Below, piece after piece: positions 49,414-56,863 of a stretch of DNA of 64,000 nucleotides. A program made the position numbers and the translations under genes. Origin of the DNA: Massilia sp. TS11. GTDB taxonomy: Bacteria > Pseudomonadota > Gammaproteobacteria > Burkholderiales > Burkholderiaceae_D. The notes beneath the pieces were generated by a model. The model was not told the DNA's origin and did not search any database. It was given only the letters and a program-made list of their open reading frames with translations. The stretch's first letter is position 1. Each line of letters opens with the position of its first letter. The stretch spans positions 300,229-364,228 of the forward strand of contig NZ_JAKLTS010000004.1 in NCBI RefSeq assembly GCF_022012445.1, written 5' to 3'.

Positions 49414-52221
49414 TTACTTGGCCGGCGCGTCCTTGGCGGCCTTGGCGAAGTCACCCGCCATGATCACCGACACCTGCTCCGGCTTCAGATACTTGGCCAG
49501 GGCTTCCTTCACCTGCTCCTTGCTCAGGCCGGCGATCTTGGCGTCCAGATCCTTGTCATAGGCCATCGTGCGGCCGATGTTCAGGTAGGACGACAGGGTA
49601 CGGGCCAGCTGGCTGTCTTCGGTGCGGTTCACCTCGGCAGCCTTGAGCCAGCCGCTCTTGCCGTCTTTCAGCTCGTCATCGGTGAAGCCGTCCTTGATGG
49701 CCTTGGCCAGCTCGTCGCGCAGGGCCGCTTCCACCTTGGCGGCGTTCTGCGGGGCGCTGATGGCATACGCCATCCACATCGCGTCCGGATCGATGTCCGA
49801 AGCCTGCAGACGCGAACCGACGCCGTAGGACAGGCCTTCCTTCTGACGAATGCGGTCGGCCAGGCGCGAACGCAGGGCGCCGCCGCCGAGCAGGTGGTTG
49901 GCCATTTCCAGCGCGGCGTAGTCGGGCGCATCGTCGCGCAGCGGCAGCGAAATGGCGGCGTACAGCACGCTATTGGCCTTGTCCGGGGTCTCCAGCACCT
50001 GCTTGCTCGCGGCGACAGGCTTGCGCGTGTCATGGATGCGGGCGTAGGGCTGGCTGCCCTTCCAGTCGCCGAACAGCTTGCCCATCTGAGCCTTGAGGGC
50101 GGCGGCGTCGAAGTCGCCGACCACGGCGAAGGTCGCACCGTGGGCGCCGTAGAAGGCCTTGTGGAAGGCCTTCACGTCGTCCAGTTTGACGTCCTTGTTG
50201 GCCTGGACCAGCTCGGTCAGCGTGCGTGCATGGCGCACGTGGCCGGCCGGGGTGCTGTCGAACATGCGGCTCAGGGCGTTCCCCGCCTGGGCGCCCGGCT
50301 CCGGCAGCGCCTGTTCGGCGCGCGCCACGGCTTCACGCTTGAGCTCGTCGAACTCCTTCTCGGCGAAGGCCGGCTTGCGCAGCACTTCGGCCACCAGATC
50401 GAGCACGGCCGGCAGATTGGCGCGCGTGGTGGTGATCGAGGCGCTCACCCCTTCGGCGCTGCCGCCGATGTTGACCTGGGCCTTGAGCTTGTCGAAGCTG
50501 TCCTTGATCTCCTGGCGCGACTTGGTTTCGGTGCCACGCATCAGCAGGCTGGCGGCGTAGGAACCGATGGTGGCTTTGTTCATCAGGCTCGCTTCGCTAC
50601 CCAGACGCAGGGTCACGATGGCGCTGACCTGCTCGCCCTTGGTTTTCTTCGGCAGCAGCGCGCCCTTCATGCCGCTGGGCAGGCTGATGCGCTCGACGCG
50701 CTTCTCGATATTCGCCGGGGTCGGGTCGAACACTTCGCCCTGGGCGACCACGGCGCGGCCTTTGTAGTCCTTGACCATGGCGGCCACGTCCGGTGCGCCC
50801 GGAATCTCGGCGCGCTCGGCCTTGTCGGTCGGGATGAAGCGGCCGACAGTGCGGTTGGCCGGCTTCAGGTATTTCTCGGCGGCGGCCTGGACGGCCTTGG
50901 CGTCAACCTTGTCGAGCAGATCGCGGCCGATGAAGAACAGGCGCCAGTCGCCCACGGCCATGGCATCGGTCAGGGCGATCGACAGCTGGGCCGTGTCATT
51001 CATGGCCAGGTCGATGCTCTTCTGGATGGCGGTCTTGGCGCGCTTGACTTCTTCTTCCGTGATCGGCTGCGATTTCAGGTCTTCCAGCACCTTCAGCATG
51101 GCGTCGGTGGTGGCGTCCAGATTGCCGTCCTTGGCGACCATGGCGCCAAAGATGTGGTAGCCGCGCTCCTGGAAATTCGGGCCGTAGTCAAACACGCGCG
51201 TGGCCAGCTTGGCTTCGACCAGGGCCTTGTGCAGACGGCCGCTCGGCGCGTCCGACAGGATGTGGCCGAGCACGCTCAGGGCGGCGTCGTCGACATGGCT
51301 CGACGGCGGCGTGTGGTAGCCGACACCGACGAACTGGATGCCGCCGCTGCGGCGCACCGTCACCGCGCGTTCGCCGTCCTGGGTCGGCTCTTCGGTGTAG
51401 GTCTTGGCCAGCACGCGCGTCGGCTTCGGAATCTTGCCGAAGATCTCGTTGATCTTGGCCAGGGTCTTGGCCTCGTCCATGCGGCCGGCCACGATCAGCA
51501 CCGCATTGTCGGGCTGGTAGTAGCGCTGGTAGAAGGCGCGCAGGCGTTCGATGTTGACCTGTTCGATATCGGAGCGGGCGCCGATGGTCGACTTGCCGTA
51601 GTTGTGCCAGTCGAAGGCGACGGCTTCGATGCGCTGGATCGTCACGCGCAGGGGATCGCTCTCGCCGCGCTCGAACTCGTTGCGCACGACCGTCATTTCG
51701 CCTTTCTTCTCGGCCTCGTTCCACAGGTCCTTCTGGGCGATGCGGGCATTGACCATGCGGTCGGCCTCCATCGCCAGCATGGCATTCAGATTCTCTTCGC
51801 TGGCCGGGAAGGTGGCGAAGTAATTGGTGCGGTCGAACCAGGTGGTGCCGTTGAACTCGGCGCCGATCTTGTTCATCAGCTCAACCGGGGTCTTGCTGCC
51901 CGGCTTGTCGCCAAAATTCTTCGAGGGCTTGAACAGCAGGTGTTCGAGCAGGTGGGCCATGCCCGTCTCGCCGTAGTTTTCGTGGCGCGAGCCGACCTGG
52001 TAGACGACGTTGGTGGTCAGGGTCGGCTTGCTGGCGTCCGGAAACAGCAGCACGCGCAGGCCATTGGCCAGACGGTATTCGGTAATGCCTTCGACCGAAG
52101 TCACTTTCACCGGCGCGCCGGCCTTCTGGGTCACGGCGGGTTTGTCGGCGACGGGAACAGCCATCACGGAGGCGCTGGTGAGCAAGCCGACGGACAGCAG
52201 CAGAGCGGTAAGGTGTTTCAC
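49414..52221 (-). CDS. M16 family zinc metallopeptidase (pitrilysin-like)
   Basis: 935 residues with a Sec signal peptide (ending VMA-VP). The first M16 half has the inverted zinc motif HLLEH at 90-94 and the third-ligand region VRNEFERGES; the second half (residues about 520-930) lacks the motif, as in most two-half exported M16 enzymes, and forms the closing half of the chamber. It should degrade peptides in the periplasm. It is a single-gene unit with its own terminator. Confidence 0.93.
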   Translation of the reverse strand: MKHLTALLLSVGLLTSASVMAVPVADKPAVTQKAGAPVKVTSVEGITEYRLANGLRVLLFPDASKPTLTTNVVYQVGSRHENYGETGMAHLLEHLLFKPSKNFGDKPGSKTPVELMNKIGAEFNGTTWFDRTNYFATFPASEENLNAMLAMEADRMVNARIAQKDLWNEAEKKGEMTVVRNEFERGESDPLRVTIQRIEAVAFDWHNYGKSTIGARSDIEQVNIERLRAFYQRYYQPDNAVLIVAGRMDEAKTLAKINEIFGKIPKPTRVLAKTYTEEPTQDGERAVTVRRSGGIQFVGVGYHTPPSSHVDDAALSVLGHILSDAPSGRLHKALVEAKLATRVFDYGPNFQERGYHIFGAMVAKDGNLDATTDAMLKVLEDLKSQPITEEEVKRAKTAIQKSIDLAMNDTAQLSIALTDAMAVGDWRLFFIGRDLLDKVDAKAVQAAAEKYLKPANRTVGRFIPTDKAERAEIPGAPDVAAMVKDYKGRAVVAQGEVFDPTPANIEKRVERISLPSGMKGALLPKKTKGEQVSAIVTLRLGSEASLMNKATIGSYAASLLMRGTETKSRQEIKDSFDKLKAQVNIGGSAEGVSASITTTRANLPAVLDLVAEVLRKPAFAEKEFDELKREAVARAEQALPEPGAQAGNALSRMFDSTPAGHVRHARTLTELVQANKDVKLDDVKAFHKAFYGAHGATFAVVGDFDAAALKAQMGKLFGDWKGSQPYARIHDTRKPVAASKQVLETPDKANSVLYAAISLPLRDDAPDYAALEMANHLLGGGALRSRLADRIRQKEGLSYGVGSRLQASDIDPDAMWMAYAISAPQNAAKVEAALRDELAKAIKDGFTDDELKDGKSGWLKAAEVNRTEDSQLARTLSSYLNIGRTMAYDKDLDAKIAGLSKEQVKEALAKYLKPEQVSVIMAGDFAKAAKDAPAK

Positions 52222-52304
52222 TGGTAGGAGCCCTATAGAAAATTAAAGCTTAAAAATTATGCCACATATAAATATCTTTTTGGCATGTTAAATTCTTAAC
52301 ACCG

Positions 52305-53159
52305 TCACTGTTGCGCGGTCCAGGCGAAATACAGATCGCGCGCCAGGGTCGCCACCGGGCCGACGGCCAGTTGGCGCTGCTCATAGCGGATGCAGGGCGT
52401 TACTTTGCCATGATTGCCGGTGTTAAAAATCTCGATGGCGGTCTCGAGCTCTTCCGGTTTGACCACCCGTTCCTCGACCGGGGTGCCGGCGTCGCGCAAA
52501 AGCTGCATGACCCGGGCCCGCGTGATGCCAGCGAGAAAAGTACCGTTGGCCACGGGCGTCACCACCTTGCCTTCGGGCGTGACCAGGAAGATGTTCGAGG
52601 CCGCGAATTCAGCCACATTGCCGATGCTGTCGCACAGCACCGCATTGTCGAAGCCGCGCGCCTTGGCTTCGCGGAAGGCGCGTGTCGAATTGGCATACAG
52701 GGCCGAGGCCTTGGCGTCGGTCGGCGCCATGCTCGGGTCGGGACGGCGCAGGCTCGACAGGCAGGCCGAGAAGCCGCTGAAGGACGGCAGGGGCGCGTCG
52801 AAGATGGTCAGCGCAAACGCGGCCTTGTCGGCCTCGGGCAGCAGAAAGCCCTCGGTGGCAAACACCATCGGGCGGATGTAGAGTTCGGCATCAGGAGCGA
52901 AGCGCTGCACGCCTTCGCGTACCAGGGCTTCGATCTCGTCCACGTTGAGCGGGCACACCAGCCCCACGGCCTGGGCCGAGCGCTGCAGACGCGCCAGGTG
53001 CAGGCGCAGGTCGCCCATGCGGCCGCCGATCGCGCGCGCGCCATCAAACACCGAGGACGCGAGCCAGACACTGTGGTCCATGGCGCCAAACAGGGGGGTA
53101 TTGCCTTCGGCCCATTGGCCGTTGAAGTAAGTCAGGTACACGCAGCCTCCGCTATGCAT
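52305..53159 (-). CDS. Class IV aminotransferase (branched-chain type)
   Basis: 284 residues of PLP fold type IV. YFNGQWAEGNTPLFGAMDHSVWLASSVFDGARA is the N-terminal pattern of IlvE-like enzymes; the PLP lysine should be in TDAKASALYANS, and NVAEFAASNIFLV and FLAGITRARVMQLL are the usual C-terminal blocks, though the normal EG of VxEG is changed to AEF. The ATG at 53159 has no SD; a GTG at 53141 with GGAGG four bases upstream is equally possible and would start VYLTYFNG. Confidence 0.85.
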   Translation of the reverse strand: MHSGGCVYLTYFNGQWAEGNTPLFGAMDHSVWLASSVFDGARAIGGRMGDLRLHLARLQRSAQAVGLVCPLNVDEIEALVREGVQRFAPDAELYIRPMVFATEGFLLPEADKAAFALTIFDAPLPSFSGFSACLSSLRRPDPSMAPTDAKASALYANSTRAFREAKARGFDNAVLCDSIGNVAEFAASNIFLVTPEGKVVTPVANGTFLAGITRARVMQLLRDAGTPVEERVVKPEELETAIEIFNTGNHGKVTPCIRYEQRQLAVGPVATLARDLYFAWTAQQ

Positions 53160-53269
53160 ATGTGCCGCGCCGGGTCGCAGCAAAAAAAAGGGTCTACAGT
53201 GTAACGCCTCGTGTAAGCAAGTGTTTCTTCTCGTGCAAAATACGACACAGAAATCTAGATTAAGCGCCC

Positions 53270-53920
53270 ATGACTGCCCTGAGCCTGCCCCCACCTTCGC
53301 GCCTGCCCGCCATCGGCCTGACCCTGGCCGTGCACTTGCTGGCCGTGCTGGTGTGGATGACGGCACGCCCGCCGCATCCGCCGGCGCCGGCGGCGCTGCC
53401 GAGCAGCACGGTCTGGCTGCTGAGTCCGCCGCCAGTGCGCAAGCCGCTCCCGCCGCCGCCCGTGCCGACAGCGGCCCCGGCGCGGCCGCCGCGCGCCGCC
53501 CTGGTCCTGCCCGCTGCGTCAGTTGCCGCCACAGCGCCGGCCGCGCCGGCCGCCGCGCCGGCGCCGGCGCCCAGCCTGGATCAGCCGGCCGCCGCCAGCA
53601 GTCTGCGCGCCCAGGCGCTGCAGGCGGCCGGCAAGGCCGACGCGGCCGAACGCGGCGGCACGCTCGCACCCGGCAAGCTCAGCGCGGCGAATGCGCGCCT
53701 CGCGGCCGCCATCGAAGCGGCCACGCGCCAGCGCTTCGGCAAGGGCACGGAAATTACCGAAATCAGCGATGGCAGCGGCTTCGGTGCCTACGGCGACCGG
53801 GTCTACAAGGTCAAGGGACCGTTCGGCACCGTCTGCGCTCGCGTCGAAAGCAATGCCCAGCACCGCGGCAACGATCCATTCCGCAGCACGCCGCCGCCGA
53901 TCTGGATCACCAACTGCTGA
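53270..53920 (+). CDS. Membrane-anchored Pro/Ala-rich protein, TonB-like
   Basis: 216 residues. One N-terminal membrane segment (LPAIGLTLAVHLLAVLVW), a long Pro/Ala linker (40-115), and a C-terminal domain (ANARLAAAIEAATRQRFGKGTEITEIS, YKVKGPFGTVCARVESN) without known family. The shape is that of a TonB or a periplasm-spanning tether, but the TonB C-terminal fold is not recognised. Confidence 0.62.
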   Translation: MTALSLPPPSRLPAIGLTLAVHLLAVLVWMTARPPHPPAPAALPSSTVWLLSPPPVRKPLPPPPVPTAAPARPPRAALVLPAASVAATAPAAPAAAPAPAPSLDQPAAASSLRAQALQAAGKADAAERGGTLAPGKLSAANARLAAAIEAATRQRFGKGTEITEISDGSGFGAYGDRVYKVKGPFGTVCARVESNAQHRGNDPFRSTPPPIWITNC

Positions 53921-53928
53921 TGCAAGGT

Positions 53929-53968
53929 TAAGCAGCGCACAGACAGCACGCGGTGCGCGCTCTAGAGT
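53929..53968 (+). promoter_or_regulatory. Shared-architecture promoter, copy G (cardiolipin synthase gene)
   Basis: AGCAGCGCACAGAC ending at 53944, 18 bases, TAGAGT (53963-53968). A start at about 53975 meets the ATG at 53976, which implies a leaderless mRNA. Confidence 0.5.
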
Positions 53969-53975
53969 TGGGCGC

Positions 53976-55337
53976 ATGCGCCTGTCTTCCCTGCTGCCGG
54001 CCTGGCTGCTGCTGCTCAGCCTGTGCGCCTGTGCAGCCCTGCCCGAGGTCGGCGCCCTGTCTCCCGCGGCCACGCCCACGGTGGCCGGTGCGCGCGGCCC
54101 GCTCGCGCCCGCACAGGCGCGCGCCTTGCTTGAGCGGCGCTGGCGCCAGGCCGCGCCCGGTCTCAGCCAGCGCGCCGCACTCGAAGAGGCCGCCACTGGC
54201 GCGCCCCTGATCGCCGGCAATCAGGCCACCCTGCTGTTCGACGGTCCGCAGACCATGCGCGCCATGCTGGCCGCCGCGCGCGCCGCCACCGACAGCATCA
54301 ATCTGGAAAGCTACATCTTCGACGACGACCCGATCGGGCGCCAGTTCGCCGACGTGCTGATCGAACGCCAGCGCGCCGGCGTGGCCGTGCATGTGCTGGT
54401 CGATGCGGTCGGCACGCTCGGTACGCCGGCCAGCTTCTTCGAGCGCCTGCGCGCGGCCGGGGTCGCGGTGCTGGTCTTCAATCCGCTCAACCCGGCCAGC
54501 CGCAGCGGCGACTGGGAACTCAATCACCGCGACCACCGCAAGCTGATGGTGGTCGATGGCCGCATCGGCTTCACCGGCGGCATCAACATCAGCAAGACCT
54601 ACGCCAACAGTTCGCTGTTCCGTTCACGCCAGCGCGCCCCGCAGGGCAGCCTCGGCTGGCGCGACACCCACATCCAGCTCAGCGGCCCGGCGGTCGCCGC
54701 CCTGCAATGGAGTTTTATCGACAACTGGCTACGCCAGGAAGGCGGCGAGCTGGCCGGGCGCGACTACTTTCCCGCGCTGACGCCGGCCGGAACCCAGCTC
54801 GTGCGTGTGCTCGCCACCGGGCCCGACAGCGGCCACGAAATTTACAAGGCCTTCCTGCTGGCCATTGGCGCGGCGCGCCGCAGCATCCACATCACGAGCG
54901 CCTATTTCGTGCCGGACGCGCGCATCCTGGCCGCCCTGGCCGCGGCCGCCCAGCGCGGGGTCGATGTACGCCTGATCCTGCCCGGCGTCAGCGACCACAG
55001 CCTCGTCTACCATGCGGGGCGCGCCAGTTATGCGGGCCTGCTGGCGGCCGGCGTCCACATCGCCGAACTGAAAGCCACCGTGCTGCATGCCAAAACCGCC
55101 GTCATCGATGGCAGCTGGTCCACCGTCGGCTCGGCCAATCTGGACCGGCGCAGCTTCCAGCACAACTATGAACTGAACGTGATCATCACCGACCCCGGCT
55201 TCGGCGCCCAGATGGAAGCGGCCTTCCGCGAGGACGCCCAGCTGGCCGTCGCGATCACCGCGGCCGACTGGGCCGCGCGTCCCTGGCTCGACCGTCTGAA
55301 GGAGTGGTGGGCCAGCCGCTTCGACTACTGGCTGTGA
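53976..55337 (+). CDS. Cardiolipin synthase-like phospholipase D protein, lipoprotein
   Basis: 453 residues. A short signal (MRLSSLLPAWLLLLSLCACA) with Cys for lipid attachment is followed by two PLD halves: HKD motif 1 in NHRDHRKLMVVDGRIGFTGGINIS, and motif 2 in HAKTAVIDGSWSTVGSANLDRRS. This is the ClsB/ClsC-type layout of bacterial cardiolipin synthases, though the N-terminal lipobox is unusual for them. No SD is seen before the ATG. Confidence 0.87.
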   Translation: MRLSSLLPAWLLLLSLCACAALPEVGALSPAATPTVAGARGPLAPAQARALLERRWRQAAPGLSQRAALEEAATGAPLIAGNQATLLFDGPQTMRAMLAAARAATDSINLESYIFDDDPIGRQFADVLIERQRAGVAVHVLVDAVGTLGTPASFFERLRAAGVAVLVFNPLNPASRSGDWELNHRDHRKLMVVDGRIGFTGGINISKTYANSSLFRSRQRAPQGSLGWRDTHIQLSGPAVAALQWSFIDNWLRQEGGELAGRDYFPALTPAGTQLVRVLATGPDSGHEIYKAFLLAIGAARRSIHITSAYFVPDARILAALAAAAQRGVDVRLILPGVSDHSLVYHAGRASYAGLLAAGVHIAELKATVLHAKTAVIDGSWSTVGSANLDRRSFQHNYELNVIITDPGFGAQMEAAFREDAQLAVAITAADWAARPWLDRLKEWWASRFDYWL

Positions 55338-55378
55338 GGCTGGGCCCAGGCGCGCATTTGGCAAAAAAGCGACACGAA

Positions 55379-55427
55379 CTGTTTTTTTGAACAGTACTGT
55401 GGATTTATCCAGTACTTGTGCTATGCT
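55379..55427 (+). promoter_or_regulatory. Tandem LexA-like boxes and promoter
   Basis: Box 1, CTGT-N8-ACAG, is exact at 55379-55394 (with flanks AA and TA). Box 2, CTGT-N8-CCAG at 55397-55412, has one mismatch. TATGCT (55422-55427) is a likely -10, so the boxes cover the -35 region. The CTGT-N8-ACAG consensus is that of LexA in enteric and many beta-proteobacteria. Confidence 0.7.
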
Positions 55428-55463
55428 GTCTCCACTGTCCAAGCAAATGCATAGGAGTCTTCC

Positions 55464-55688
55464 ATGAGCACGCTGAACACCCTGTACGGCCCCCGTTTCG
55501 GTCAACAATATGCGCCCACGCCCTTCATGCTGCGTCTGGGCCGCCGCGAGCTGAGCATCACGCGCGATTTCCGCAAACGCTTCTACCCGGTCAACCCCAT
55601 TCTCGAATGCGATACCGGGGTCGATGCCGGCCATCTCGAAGTCCTGCTGTTCGGCCGCTGGCTGCTGGTGCTGAGCAAGGCCCGCTGA
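55464..55688 (+). CDS. Small protein behind LexA-like boxes
   Basis: 74 residues: STLNTLYGPRFGQQYAPTPF, then LGRRELSITRDFRKRFYPV and LEVLLFGRWLLVLSKAR. I recognise no family. AGGAG lies six bases before the ATG. Its upstream region with two LexA-like boxes suggests SOS control; a role in DNA damage response, cell division or toxicity is only inference. Confidence 0.72.
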   Translation: MSTLNTLYGPRFGQQYAPTPFMLRLGRRELSITRDFRKRFYPVNPILECDTGVDAGHLEVLLFGRWLLVLSKAR

Positions 55689-55757
55689 TTTCCGCGCCAA
55701 AGGCCATGGGCTTGTGGCACACTGTTGCGCTTCATCGCCTGCATCAGGAGCCCGCCC

Positions 55758-56645
55758 ATGTCCCGTCTCACCGCCGCCGACTTCGACCCCGCCGTCCTCA
55801 AGCTGTTTGACCAGTACGTGCATGGCCAGCTGAGCCGGCGCGACTTCCTCAGCAATGCAGGCAAATATGCGGTCGGCGGCGCCACCGGGGCCAGTCTGCT
55901 GGCCGCCCTCAATCCCAGCTTCGCCGCGCCGCTCGTGGTCGCCAGCGATCCGCGCATCCAGGCCAGCCGCGTCGAGCTGCCCTCGCCCCAGGGCTATGGC
56001 ACGGTCAAAGGCTATCTGGTGATGCCGGCCCGGCCCGCGGGCAAGCTCCCGGCCGTGCTCGTCATCCACGAAAACCGCGGCCTCAATCCGCATATCGAAG
56101 ACATCGCGCGCCGTCTCGCGCTCGACGGCTTTCTGGCCTTCGCGCCCGATGCCCTGGCCCCGCTGGGCGGCTATCCGGGCGAGGAAGACGCAGCGCGCGC
56201 CCTGTTCGCCAAGCTCGACCAGACCCAAACGCGCGCCGACTTCCTGGCCGCGGCGGCCTGGCTGCGCGCCCATCCGCAAAGTAATGGCAAGCTCGGCGCC
56301 ATCGGCTTCTGCTATGGCGGCGGCATCGTCAATTACCTGGCCACCCAGCTGCCCGACCTGAATGCCGGCGTGCCCTTCTACGGCAGCCAGCCGCCGGCCA
56401 GCGAGGTCGCCCGCATCAAGGCCCCCCTGCTGATTCACGACGCCGACAAGGACGAACGCATCCTGGCCGGCTGGCCCGCCTACGAGGCCGCACTCAAGGC
56501 GGCCGGCGTGTCCTATCAGCACTTCACCTACCCAAACACCCAGCACGGCTTCAATAACGACACCACCCCGCGCTACGACGAAGCAGCCGCCCGTCTGGCT
56601 TGGGAGCGCAGCATCGCCTTCCTGAAAAATCACCTGAAGGCATGA
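55758..56645 (+). CDS. Dienelactone hydrolase family protein (YghX-like), Tat-type leader
   Basis: 295 residues. LSRRDFLSNAGKYAVGGATGASLL is a twin-arginine-like segment after a 24-residue leader, as in YghX. The hydrolase domain has the Cys nucleophile in GFCYGGG, a likely Asp in IHDADKDERI and His in TQHGFNND. CAGGAG precedes the ATG. The substrate is unknown. Confidence 0.88.
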   Translation: MSRLTAADFDPAVLKLFDQYVHGQLSRRDFLSNAGKYAVGGATGASLLAALNPSFAAPLVVASDPRIQASRVELPSPQGYGTVKGYLVMPARPAGKLPAVLVIHENRGLNPHIEDIARRLALDGFLAFAPDALAPLGGYPGEEDAARALFAKLDQTQTRADFLAAAAWLRAHPQSNGKLGAIGFCYGGGIVNYLATQLPDLNAGVPFYGSQPPASEVARIKAPLLIHDADKDERILAGWPAYEAALKAAGVSYQHFTYPNTQHGFNNDTTPRYDEAAARLAWERSIAFLKNHLKA

Positions 56646-56656
56646 CCACATTGCAA

Positions 56657-56694
56657 AAATTCATAGTCCGACAATCTGGACAGCTTGTGAATTT
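56657..56694. promoter_or_regulatory. Interrupted inverted repeat upstream of the chemoreceptor gene
   Basis: AAATTCA (56657-56663) and TGAATTT (56688-56694) flank inner arms GTCC and GGAC. It could be an operator or a leader hairpin. TTGACA at 56706-56711 lies downstream but no convincing -10 was found. Confidence 0.35.
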
Positions 56695-56863
56695 CGGATA
56701 GAATTTTGACATCAGAAACCGAAAACTTGTTCACCTGACACCCAAGGACGCACTGCCGCCGGCCACCCGCCGGCCGACCGCTCAAAGCCTGCGGTAAGGC
56801 ATTCACTCCTTGTTTCGACTCCCGGCCCATCCGGCCCTCCGAATCGTTACAAGAAGGAATTCG

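Noticed and set aside
49300..52227. A 975-codon open frame on the plus strand
   Set aside because: Antisense to the M16 peptidase with HLLEH and a signal peptide; no domain in the antisense reading.
56706..56740. FliA (sigma-28) promoter for the chemoreceptor
   Set aside because: No TAAA-N15-GCCGATAA match; TTGACA is present but no acceptable -10 follows.
56735..56810. Possible c-di-GMP (GEMM) riboswitch before the chemoreceptor gene
   Set aside because: GGACGCA and CAAAGCC-like strings occur but not in the order, spacing or pairing of GEMM; the GCCGGC repeats make simple hairpins instead.
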